Shown in pieces: positions 34,026 through 45,500 of a stretch of 64,000 nt of DNA (position 1 is the first letter of the stretch; every line of letters starts with the position of its first letter). The DNA comes from Marsupella aquatica (lineage: Eukaryota > Marchantiophyta): NCBI GenBank assembly GCA_973895155.1, contig OZ316895.1, forward strand, positions 21,018,001 through 21,082,000. The letters are read 5' to 3'. Under the pieces are notes generated by a model. The model did no database searches. It saw nothing but the letters and a program-made list of their open reading frames with translations, and was not told the origin of the DNA. Position numbers and translations under genes: made by a program.

Positions 34026-34147
34026 ATTCGAGTTTATTAAAGTAATCATTTGAATTAAAATACAGAAATATATCAATGTCGGAAAAAATTTAGCACTTTC
34101 ATAACAATGAACAATAACAATGAACAATGTAAAAATTGGGAATAGAA

Positions 34148-34563
34148 TGAGCCGGACATCGAGTCGGCTTGTCAAATTCGAGACTTCTCGCTGGTATAAT
34201 TGTGATACTGTAGAAGCGCCCGAACTCCGCGAGAATTGGTGAGGAGACGAGGGGGATGCGCACTCTGCTCATGTGGATGTGACGGAACACAACACACTGT
34301 TCGATTCGACCCCTCTCTCTCTATTCTGTCCCTGGCTACCACTCTGAGTGTTTTTTCATTTTGGCATAATTGTCTTCTGATCCGATGTCTTCTAAAGCCG
34401 GGCGAGGAACAAGGATGGGAAGTGGGTGAGCCAGGCATCGAGTCAGCTTGTGAAATTCACTGCTGTTTATTACTGCTGGAGCTCCTGAACTCCGCGAGAT
34501 TTGGTTAGGAGACGAATGTTGCGATGCGCACTCTGCTTGTGTGTATGTAATGCGGACGGAGTC
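34148..34563. repeat. Diverged direct duplication, about 140 bp, 279 bp apart
   Basis: 34148-34290 and 34427-34563 share 'catcgagtcrgcttgt', 'gaactccgcgaga', 'aggagacga' and 'gatgcgcactctgct' in the same order. It looks like an old local duplication. I see no coding logic. Confidence 0.75.
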
Positions 34564-35338
34564 GGTTTCAAAGACCTTCCGTGGCTATTCTTTGTTTGGT
34601 TTGGCCGTTGAAAGATACCCTCGTGTGGAGAATTGCGGCGGATTGAATTGACTGCTGGACTTGCGGGCGATGATTCTCTGGCGTTGTGGCGCTATGGCAC
34701 TGCAGCCTGGGGTACCTCTCAATTCTGAAGCTGTCCGCTGAAATTTCTTCCTCCAGCGACAAGATGGCCTGTCTCGCCTTCTTAGGGTTTGGTGTTTGAA
34801 TTTGATTTTGGAGACTGTGCTAAGTTGATGGATGAGTGCCAGATGAGCTGGTTTGCCTCAATGGTGTAAGCTTGTTGCAAATTTCGTCGTAGATTAGGGC
34901 AAAGAACCCTACTGCACTCCATTCTGCTGCTTTCTGTCGTTGGCTTTCCTTGATTCGAGAATTCCCTTCCGGTGAAGATCAGGCCTTCGTCTAGGGGCAC
35001 TGTTAGCTATCTCATACGTTCCGTCCAATTGGGGATCCGTGGACTTCAACATCAATATATGCGTTGATTGTTTCAGCTGACCAAAGCTTTGTGAGGTGAT
35101 GTAGACACGGATTTGAAACTCTTGAAGTGCGAGCAAGATTGTTTACTCCAACTCGCCACGACTTTCAACGAATATTGAAAGGCGGTCCATTGCCCACCAC
35201 ATTCTGGTTAGTGACGCTGTAGACCGTTGCCTTTCTTCTCTTCTTCTTTTGTCTCATACGTGTCCTTCAGTCGTTATGTCGCTAAAATGTTGATGCCGTG
35301 CGTTTTTTGGAAGTCCCTCTTATTGCTTCTGTTGTCAC

Positions 35339-35346
35339 TATATAAA
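35339..35346 (+). promoter_or_regulatory. TATA-like box, possibly of MED9
   Basis: TATATAAA about 840 bp before the MED9 ATG. It would fit only if there is a long or intron-containing 5' UTR. Weak evidence. Confidence 0.25.
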
Positions 35347-36184
35347 TTCGGTAGTTTGTGGGCACCATCCTGTCCTTCCGGGGGCCTATATATTGTATGG
35401 GCTTAGCATTCAATCGGGGCACTTTCCGCTTGGCTTCTATCTCCGTGAATTGCAAGTGACAACTCTTAAGAATTGGAGGTTACCGAGAATTTGAAGTTGT
35501 CCGTTGCAAGACGAGCCTCTGTCCTCAGTCCCTGCATCGGTTTGCTTCTTCTCTTGACGATCTGCTTGATAACGAGACAGTGAAACCACATTATCATCTT
35601 GTGGTGGAAATGACCCGGGGTCTTTGTCCAGTAGGAATAAAAGGAAGAACCTCTTGTAAGTTTATGGTGTCATACGTTCTACTGGGGCTCTGTGCGCATT
35701 TCCTCTGTAGTCCAGCATTTCTCTTTTAATACGACCAACTTTTAATTATCTCCGTCTTCTACAGTGCTTTTTTATGAAGCTCTGTGAGAGTACCCCAAAA
35801 GAGGAGCATCTTAGTGTCTGACTATGTATATCCCTGTACTCCACCGTTCTTTTTCTTGTGCGATCGTCTTGTTGTGGGGTTTTTAGAGAATCCGTTTTCG
35901 CACCAATTCTGAGGCTGTTTCAATGTCTCTCTGGTATGCGTCTTTAAATCGTGTGGTGTCCAGCTTTCGAATTTGCCGACGAACTCTGAAAGCTATCTGC
36001 CTGTCTGCCTGTCCAAGGATTTTCGAAGCGGCTGATGCATATGGCATATGTTGAGTTCGTTTCTGCAGTGAAAGGAAAGGATTCTTCATTTTATTTGAAA
36101 CGTGTTTTTGAAAGCTAACTGAGTGATGATGGTCACAGGGAGTTTGATATTGACCGCGACGCCGAGGCGGGCAGGGTGGGCGCC

Positions 36185-37415
36185 ATGGCGTGGCCACAAC
36201 AGCAGAGCCAGCAACCTCATGAACTGGCTTCACACTTCCATCTCCTTCCCGTATCCTGCCTAGGCCAGTCAGTCTCTGGACCATCTCAATTGTTCGTTGC
36301 GTTGTTACTATGTTCAATGTTGCAAGTCTGGATAGAGAGTTTGTTGGAAACTTGTGCGACTTTTTGGAGTTCTTGATTCAACACATCAAAGCTCATTGAA
36401 GCGACTGCGGATGCTGTGGAGAGAGGAGCCATGGACCAGCATGTGAACGAGCTTGTACGGTTCATTTTCCCTCCCTCTCTGAAACTTGTCAATTTGCGAT
36501 GAAAAGGCGTTTTGTGTGAGACAGAGTTTTAACTCTGGGTATCGATTAAATTCGAGCTCGCTGTTTCAGTTTACATTCGTGAGTCTTTCTACTCACGGTT
36601 ATCACGTTGCAGGTGAATGACTTAGCGAGCCGCTTTGAAAGGTGTCAACAGTTGCTGAACTCTATCAACATTTCTTCCAACCCTAAACCCGTGGTATGTT
36701 GTTTTGGGGTTTTCATCTCATAAAGGTTTTGAATGTTACATGAAGTTCGGTGTCAATCTCTGTCATGGCAACACTGCAAACCTGTGCCTATGTTAGCAAA
36801 CTGGTGCAATCGGAGAACGTAATGTCCCCATGTTTCCTAACCGTGTCGTTGCAACAAAGAAGCTGAAACTTTTCCAATGCAGACTCTCAGATGGCAGAAA
36901 CAAAAGCTGGTTGACTACGAGAATCAACTCAACGAACGGAGGTGAGCTGACATGCTTTGTAGTAGCGCATTCTCTGAAGTTTGTCGTTCTGATTCTGTCC
37001 TTGTTTACCTCAGTAAGTAACCAAAACTGCAACATACAAATCTTTGGGCTGAAAATTTCCGATGATAGTTGTATCCGAGTCAGTGAGTTGCCCAAATGGA
37101 TGAAACAGAACTGCTCCCATTCTTCGATGCCTTAGTTTCTTTCTCCCCAATTTCAGATGTTAGCGTATCCACGCACATCATCAATAGTCATGGAATAACT
37201 GACCATCAGGAAGTATGAGTTTGAGAAATCATAACATTTCTGGTTGGATATGTGAGTATTGCGGTTGTATTCGAACAGCAGGATCGAAATCTACTCTGAA
37301 TTGGATCTGATGCCTTACATCCCGTTAGAACCAATTTGACCATGAATCTTTCTGCAGGGAACTCCTTTCTAAGTACAAGATTCTGGTGGAAGAAGCTGTG
37401 AATTCCAGCACATGA
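36185..37415 (+). CDS. MED9: Mediator complex subunit 9
   Basis: MED9 is a small subunit of the middle module of Mediator, which links transcription factors to RNA polymerase II in the nucleus. Five exons join in phase: 36185-36250, 36392-36454, 36613-36693, 36883-36941 and 37358-37415, giving 108 residues. Exon 1 has QQQSQQ and the plant MED9 signature ELASHFHLL. Exon 2 gives ADAVERGAMDQHVNEL. Exon 3 gives RFERCQQLLNSI, the most conserved helix. Exons 4 and 5 give QKQKLVDYENQLNERRELL and KYKILVEEAVN, the C-terminal coiled coil. Angiosperm MED9 proteins are usually longer because of a Gln-rich N-terminus; here only a short QQQ stretch remains. No in-frame upstream ATG extends the protein, though an extra 5' coding exon cannot be excluded. 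All introns are GT-AG. Confidence 0.9.
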
Positions 37416-38638
37416 TTTACAATTGTTCATCTGAAGCTAGTTGATATTCAATGTGGTTTTCACCACGTGTTATAGGTTCACAGATTTATACAACCCTTGC
37501 TGTTAGGAAAATAGATGGCTATCTGTTGGACTATCTGCCTATCTTCCTGTAAGCCAAGGTCCCTTGAAGGCAATGGAGAGACTTGGACATGACGAGGTAG
37601 ATATTCTGTTAAAGCATCTGTAGTAGAACAAATGAACGTTCGAGTTCACCAATCCCAATCAGGAGAAGCACATGGCCAAATTGACAGATGGAGTTGTGAC
37701 GTTCGAACTGAGTGTTTCAGCACACGATGAGCTTTGAGTTGTGACGTTCTGACTGTTTCAGCGCACACTGAGCTTTGATGTCAGATTCTTTGTCCTTGTT
37801 AACTGAGTTATATGTTTCAAAGACCCCCAAACAACAGTTTCTTGCTTGATAACTGCCAAAGTCATTGGTTATCCAATCTACAACTATAATAAGGGATCTC
37901 CCTTTTTTCATACTTTGTCCCTATACAAAAAAGCTATTGGGTAGGAAAGATCTACACCCGTTAGATTCGATGAACTGTTTCGATGAACTGTTTTCCCTGA
38001 CAATTGATGGAGTAAATGGACACCCTTGGCACATATGTGTTTTCCGCTGCCCCAAAAATGCCCTGACACGACTCCCTATAGGCTGGCCCTCCTTGTGCCA
38101 TGCAACGCATGGGAATAGGGCTTGTAAACCTATGATAATTTTGTTACCCAATCAACCCTTCTGACAGTTGCTGGTGAGATGCTCTTGGATGGGGCATTAT
38201 AGTGTGTACTATCAATAATGACATATGAGAAGGTGAACCCAATCCATTCCATGAGTGCAAGCAACTTGACCAAATTGTCAACTGCTTGGTTTGGGGGGGT
38301 CTAGACTCTGACTATCAAGGATTTTGAAGATGATGTGAAGACAATGTGTAATGTCTTCAAACATTCAGTGTTAAATTGTCCTTACAAATGTTCTCACAAA
38401 ACCTCATCCAGATCATGTCCATGGTTTCATATTTTGTCACATCTATCATAAAGTTTTGGGGAAATATATCATAATGGAGGTTATTGGGAGGGTGAGTGTC
38501 TTTTGGTAAGTGTTTGCATGCTATTTGGGTGACACTATAGTGTTATGAAGTACACTTGGGGATGCTATTTGGGTGACTGTAATATTATGACTTACACTTA
38601 GGGATATATGTGAGCGCATGGAGAGTACAATGTCACTG

Positions 38639-38750
38639 TGCATCTTTGGCACCGAGGGGATCTATGTGAATTGCACATTGGCACGAAGGGGATCTATGTG
38701 AATTGCACATCTTTGGCATGGAGGGGATCTATGTGAATTGCGCATCTTTG
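38639..38750. repeat. Minisatellite, three copies of a 32-35 bp unit
   Basis: 'ggggatctatgtgaattg' occurs three times between 38655 and 38740, each preceded by a variant of CATCTTTGGCAYGR. The second copy has lost CATCTTT in part. Confidence 0.88.
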
Positions 38751-40790
38751 AACGTGACAGGTTACCACCACAAGATAGAGTGTGCCCAAAAATGAGATAC
38801 AATTGCACATGAATTTAGGAAGCCCATTTTAAAAGGGCAAACTTTTCAAGGATTTTGAGGAATCTGACAAGTGTTTTGATTCTTGGTTGTCATTACAGAC
38901 CCCGATGAGGGGTCTCTTGCAAATTCTCTGGCACTAGGATTCGCTACAACAACAAGGATGGTAACAAACAGGACATAGTAGGTTTGCTGAAAAACAAAAA
39001 GGTCCCTGTCCTGTTTGTGGACAAATTTGTGTAAATTATGGGGTGCCATGCCGTAACTATTAAGCATAAAAAAGCAGAATGCAAAGGAAGGGATGTCACT
39101 CTTTTTGACTGTAACCGTATTAGTTACCTTTTGAGTATTTTTAAATTGTTTTGCTGGCTTCTCCATGATTAGATTAATTACAAATAACTGATAAATAAAG
39201 ATTTGGGAAAATAAGGACGGTTTATCTTCAAGTAGATACTTTTCTTCGAACGCAGGAGCACTATTGGGCAGTTGTGTATTTCCCCAATGTTCTTGAATCC
39301 ACACCAAAGAGAGTCCTTAGGGGTTTGACTATCAAAAATTTTAGGAACCACGTGTGATCCCAAATAGATATTTTTGATAGAAATTAACTAAATTTTAAAA
39401 AACATAGGAGGCAAAAAAAGGTATTATAAACTCATGTTTATAAAATATTCTCTAATATATGTCTTTTATAAAGTAAAATAGGTTATTAATATTGAAAATA
39501 AAGAATATTCTTAGAATAGTTTCTTTGTAAAATGGGTCTATTTATACTAGGCTTGGATCGCACGTGGTACCCCAAAATATACACTTAGTTAACCCCTTGA
39601 GAAAGAGTCTTATAGGTAGGCCAACCTCTCCCTCCAAATTCTCTGTGGCTTCACCAATCAGTTGGTCATGCGCAATTGGGCAAAGACCCAGAACAGAGTG
39701 TTTGTTCACAATTGTCTGCTGCAAATGAACTTATGAGCCAAGATGTGTGGAGCTCCATACGTTGACTAACTCTTCAATCAATGCACATGAACTTTGTGAA
39801 GCAGTTTAGCGATTGATTAGTTTGCACCAAATGAACTCATGAACCTACAATAGTCAAAGAATGCCCTGATGACTAAGATTGAGCAAAAGCTCCGATAGAT
39901 TATGCAAAGAGCCGTCATATTGTTCTTTACTTACAAGTAGTAAGACTCAGCCTAAGATGTTTGTAGATTATCAATAGTATTTGATCCATAGTGGGAGAAA
40001 ATACTCACAATTGATACACAAACAAATCACATATTTAGAGCTATTCCTTGCGCAAAAGCTTCACTTCTGGAGAGCTTCATTCATCATTTATTCATCTGAC
40101 CACAAAGGTCATGCACAAACCCAGTAGGAACAAACTCGTCCGACAGGGCATCTAAACCTGTTTATTGAAATCTTAAAAGGTATCAAGAACATCACCTAAA
40201 ACAAACACTGAACTACCCAATTTCTTTATGTGTGGATGCCAGTAAAGTAGGCCTGGTGGAGAAGATGTAATGAATATTGGCAGACATCCAATGTTTCTCC
40301 TCATAGCTAGATAGGATACAAGTATTGAAGAATGTCATCATCGGGCCAATCTAGAAACTCAAGATCTTCTCTATGCCACAAAATTTCCTCTTCATTCTTC
40401 TTACCGTGGCCATTGCTCTGAACAACATGTTAGCAGAAGACGTTCTGGTTGTCATCTTGTGTATACATTTGAAGTATCACTAAAAGCTCACCATCTTCTA
40501 TCTCTACAACAAAAATTGGGTTTGTCAGCAATTGACTCAAACCCCAAAAGCTCACATGAATGCAACTGCGTCCATGAACTGGTACCAACATTATAGACAG
40601 GAATTGCACTTTCACTCAACCAAAAAAATTTATCCCGCGCCAAAAATTCTACTCAGGCGGCGTCCTTAGTGGTCATGTGGTATAAGGCTGAAACATTTAA
40701 AAATGTTTGAACATAAATTGTGCAGATTCAGCAAGTATTTGTCTTTAGTGGAGATCTAAGAATATATTTGTCCTACCCTATGGTGGTGTG

Positions 40791-41440
40791 TGCTCCAAAG
40801 TAGAACATTTATCCTCTATTGGATGGCTATGCTTTTAGTTTCAAGGCAAAAACATAGAAACAACCTCCCCCTCGTTTCATCCCCCCTTGTGAGCTACCCT
40901 ACAATAGTGCATGCTCCAAAGTAGAACATCTATTCTCTGTTGGATGGGTCTGCTTTTAGTTTCAGAGCAAAAAAATAGAAACAACCTCCCCCTGCATATC
41001 ATCCCCCCTCGTGAGCTACCCTATTGTAGTGCATGCTCCAAAGTAAAACATTTATTCTCTGTTGCTCCAAAGTAAAGCATTTACTCTCTATTGGATGGGT
41101 CTACTTTCAATATCAAGGCAACAAATAGAAACAACCTACCCCTGCAATCATCCCCACTTGTGAGCTACCCTACAGTGATGCATCCTCCAAAATAAAACAT
41201 TTATTCTCTGTTGGATGGGTCTGCTTTCAATATCAAGGCAAAAAATAGAAACAACTTACCCCTGCAATCATCCCCCCTTTGGACTACCTTACAAAGGTGC
41301 ATGCTCCAAAGTAGAACATGTATCCTCTCTTGGATGGGTGCTCTTGGTTTCAAGCGAAAATATAGAACAACCATAGAATATACACTCCTTTGGGACACTG
41401 GCTCCTCGTTTGCCTTTTTCATGTCATTCCATTCCATTCC
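40791..41440. repeat. Tandem repeat, five copies of a unit of about 120 bp
   Basis: Units start with TGCTCCAAAG or a close variant near 40791, 40912, 41034, 41183 and 41301. Each continues with ACATTTATTCTCT, 'tattggatgggtctgctttt', CAAGGCAAAAA, 'atagaaacaacct' and CTTGTGAGCTACCCTAC. The third unit contains an extra internal 28-bp copy of its own start (41063). Confidence 0.9.
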
Positions 41441-42537
41441 ATTATAAAACACTTACCACAGAAAGTCAAATCATAGAATATTCAACGGCTGGATGATGGC
41501 TGAATTTAACGACCCAAATGGAGAGAACAGAGATTCAAGAGATCAACGAATCCGCCATAGACTAAACTATTGTCCTCGTCAACACACACAGAAAGGTACG
41601 AAGAAATTGGTACCTTTTGGAATTCTGCCCACATGGAACGGGAGATTGCTATGGCAGTCACGCGAGACATCCATCCCCTTCGACTGTACTCTCACTCTTC
41701 CACTCTTTTCGGTCAAGTGATTCATTGAAGGTCTGCTCTGCTCTGCACTGGAGTCTGGATGGATGGAGACACTGCGATTCTGTGGGTTTTGGGGTTGAAG
41801 AAAGAGGAGGTTGGGATGTGACCCCTCACATCTCTGCCTCTGAAATCCATCAACAGCGCTGCCAAAAGAGGAGGGAAGGAGGGAAGGAAGGAGATTGAGG
41901 TCGGTGAGGTGAGTACAATCAGCATGATTCGTCCAGAGGCCTCCATTTCCTGTTTTTTCACTTGTGGGTTTAGGGTAGTGGATCGGTGTGATGCACCATG
42001 CTGGAGTGATTGCTGAGTAAGCTGGACGGCTGGGTTGCTCCGTGCATTTCTAGTTTACAGGAGGGATGGATGCTTTGGTAAGTCCTCAACCAGCGCAAAA
42101 AAGAAGCTCAGTGGAGGGCTTCCATCGTCAGCTACGTTGGGTTTTGCAACAGGGATGATGATGATGGCGGAGAGAAAGCAGGGAGGGGTCTGCCATTGAG
42201 GTGCCACTGACCTCGTTGTGGATGGGTTCTGGACCGGCAAAGGCCTCTTTGTCTCGTTGAGATTGTTCAGGGGGTTGTGGTCAATGAAGTCCTTTTTTCT
42301 TCTTCTTTTTGTTCGCAGGCCTCGGAACATTTGTTTCGTCTCAGAGAGAGGAGGGGAGGAAGGAGGGCAGATTCAAGGGTCGGTTCAGTTTGCTGTGTGT
42401 CTTGGACCGTCGAGAGATAGAGCTCATGTGCTGCCTGTCATCGCTTTCTGCCAGAGCCATAAACCCTTAAAAGGCCTTTGAAGGGATTGGGAGTAGGCGG
42501 ACATTTGCATTAGGAGGCAGGTTGAAATTATTGGAAA

Positions 42538-45500
42538 ATGGAGTCAGACAAGCATGGACAGGGGGAGTCCGGAGCAGAAGCAGCAGAAGCAGCAGAAGCA
42601 GCAGCAGCAGTAGCAGAAGGAGAAGGAGAAGGAGAAGGGGAGAAGCCATCGCTCGAGAATGGAGAGAAAAGAAGTGAAGATGAGGAGGGGATTGAAAGCT
42701 CCTCATCCGCGTCAGAGACAGAATTGGAAGGGGGGATTGCTGCAGAGGTATCTGGTGGCCCCGAGAGTGACGACGAAAGTGTGGATGAAGCCGAATTGGC
42801 CACGTCTGGGGTAGTCTCGAACAGTGGCGTAGATGGGGATGCTCTGACGGATCCTGAACTGAGGAAGAGAAAGAAGAGGAAGAAGAAAAAGGTAGCATTA
42901 TCTTCTTCTCCTCTCCCCACGCGCAATAATCTCTCCTCCAGAGTCAGACTGCAAGCAGGAAGTGTCTGTCTCTCGTCCTCTGCTCACTCTCAAGAAGTAT
43001 TTCTTGGGAGGTCCACCTCTATAAAATGAAGCGACCGAAATTGAGTTTGGGAAAACTATATACAACCTGGCTCAAAATCAAAGAAATGATCGCCTAATGC
43101 CCCACCACCTGCTTCTGTTGTGTGTTTTTGGTTTTTTGTTGGTTTTTCTCTAGAGTCCTCTCTTTGTGCTATTTTTGGAGACTTGTTTTGGGACTTTCTT
43201 GATAGGGTTTTCGTTCCCTTTTGGTTTTAACTACTGTCAGTCTTCTGTCTCTATTGCAAAAATCTTTTTGAGGTACTAGAAGGTTACTTTGTCGTAGCAG
43301 ATTTCTTGTCAGTCAATAATTCTTTGGCAATTCCGTCTATCATCTGAATCCCAAGTTTTTCTGGACGTCCTATGCCCAGACCGCCAACGCGGATGATTAA
43401 TTTATAAATTTAGCGGATGGTGGGCACATTTCAATATTAAGTCTTCAGACTTTTGGGGTACCTGTGCTTCAATCAAATATCAAATTATTGTGTGAGCTCG
43501 TTAAAAGATGTTTACGGGATATAAAACCTCAATCCTGGTACCTGCCATATGTTTCCTCACCTATTATTTCGGTACATCCAGGAAGGGCCAGTCGTAGGTT
43601 TTGAGAGGCCGACCTGTGAGACTTAGTGTTGAAAAATTTCGTATCTTGTTTTCGAGATTCATGACTAGAAGCTGTCTGTATGCATGGGAAGTTCAAAGTA
43701 AGATGGCTCTTGACTAGAGCACCCATGAGGTTCATCTTTGTGACCAGATTGGAGTTTCGGGTTTGCGGTTATATGTACTTCTTTGAGTTCCATATCACAT
43801 GCTATTACTGCTATAGGAATATCTATACGTGTTGTCAGGCATATTTTTCCCTTAACCAGTGGTTTGCAGTTGTTAAACGCTTTCTGCCATTTTATCCTGA
43901 TTTTTTAATCGGTGTTTAATGTTTTAGTTTCAGAGCTCATATAATTTTATCGTGTTGTCCATATCCCTGATCTTGTATGTTTTTGCGTTTTGGTGGGTGC
44001 ATGAACTTAGTAGAAGAAAAAGAAGAGTACGAAGGATATTGCAGAACTGGATCGCTTTGCAGCCTTAGAGGCGCAAATGTTGCCTCCTGAGATTGCCGAT
44101 AAAAGGTTCACTTCGCAGCTAAATTGTTGGGCCTTTCTAGGATCCCTGCAATTGCCAATTACTGTCTGGTCAATGTTCAGAAATATTGAGAAGTCTGTTT
44201 CTGCCCTTTAAATATGTGTTTTTTAAAAGTCCCGCTTAATTCTAAAAGCCATTGATTAGCGTCTGCGGCTGCCGAATAGCTGCTGGATCATCGATCCTTT
44301 TCCCCAATCTGGTAGGGAACTTTCTTAGATTTCTCCTCAACATTCTAAGACAGTGAAATGCCTCTTTGTTTTTAACAGTTTGACGTCTTCAGTCACTCTG
44401 CCAATGCCATCAAACCTGTGGACAAACGAAACAAACATTTGAAGCGGAATTACTGTTTAGGGTCACACGGCTGAAAATTGTTTACACTTTCGGTGTCAAC
44501 AGACAAAATTGCTAATTTTGCAATGCGACCAAGTAATAGACTGTGCTCGGACATTTGCAGATATTCTTCTAGTCTAGATTCTATGCGAAACGACGACTCT
44601 CTTCTATGGATGCAGTTAAACAGATGTCGAATCACCGATAAGAAAGCTCGAAAGGTGAGAAATGTCTCTTGCAATTTTACGCTCCAGTAGTTGGAACCTT
44701 TTCTTGTCCCTACATTTTAGACTAACGTGACGGGTAATTCAAGATTGATAGAGAATATTCAGTTCATTCGTTGCAGAGACCTTGTGTTTCGTTTAGGAGG
44801 CGTGAACCGATGAACATTTGTCTGCAAGTTAATTTGATGATGACATATTGTTCTAAGTCGAGAAATCCCTTGTTCGAGCACAGGTCTGGCGTCTATGTAT
44901 GATTCCGATCTGTTTGTGCTTTGTGGTGGGTGTGCAGCTCTTTACAGCTCTCAAGGATAATACTACGCTTACCAGCTTGGATCTGTCCGAGAATTTGTTA
45001 ACAGACGAGAGTTTAGAGTCTTTGGAAGGTGTTTTATCAGCTGGGTCAGCACCCAATCTGATCTATGTTGATGTCCGTGCTAATCCAATTTCCACCAGAA
45101 GCCAGGATGTCCTTGGACGATTACAAAATCTTCGGAAGCATTTGAAGGTGTGGCAGCTGTAACTTATATTCTATCTGGCGCTGTCTTCTAGATTGCCTGC
45201 CTGCTTTTTGAGAAAACGCAATTCTCCTGTTTAGATTATTATTTAAGTTTTAGTCTCTACCGGTTCTTTGTAGAGCACATCAGGTTCTTATGTTCAAAAC
45301 ATCTTTGTCTGCCGTTACAGGTAGACTATCATCTGGAGACACCTGATCAAGGTGTCGGTGAAGGAGGCAGAGCTGATGACGATGGCTGGTTGGAAGGTTA
45401 TCCCAGAAACAAATGGACAGCCAACTCGGAAGAGAATGGTGATTCTCAGAGCTGGGACGAAAATCCTATGACTAATATTCAAATACGATTTCCTACCCCT

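Larger units (their letters stand above)
32205..36184. other. Spacer between the copia complex and MED9
   Basis: No gene recognised. It is AT-rich between 32400 and 34140. Two small duplications are listed separately. The part from 35347 to 36184 probably holds the MED9 5' UTR, with a possible UTR intron ending at the CAG at 36136-36138. A weak TATA-like TATATAAA lies at 35339-35346. Confidence 0.5.
37416..42537. other. Intergenic region between MED9 and the LRR/SAPS-like gene
   Basis: No gene recognised in about 5.1 kb. Two tandem repeats are listed separately (38639-38750 and 40791-41440). The last 600 bp, with many CT/GA-rich runs, probably hold the promoter and 5' UTR of the downstream gene. 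Confidence 0.55.

Noticed and set aside
42467-42926. Ser/Leu-rich minus-strand frames of 132-143 codons
   Set aside because: They are the antisense of the low-complexity Ala/Glu/Ser exon 1 of the LRR/SAPS-like gene.
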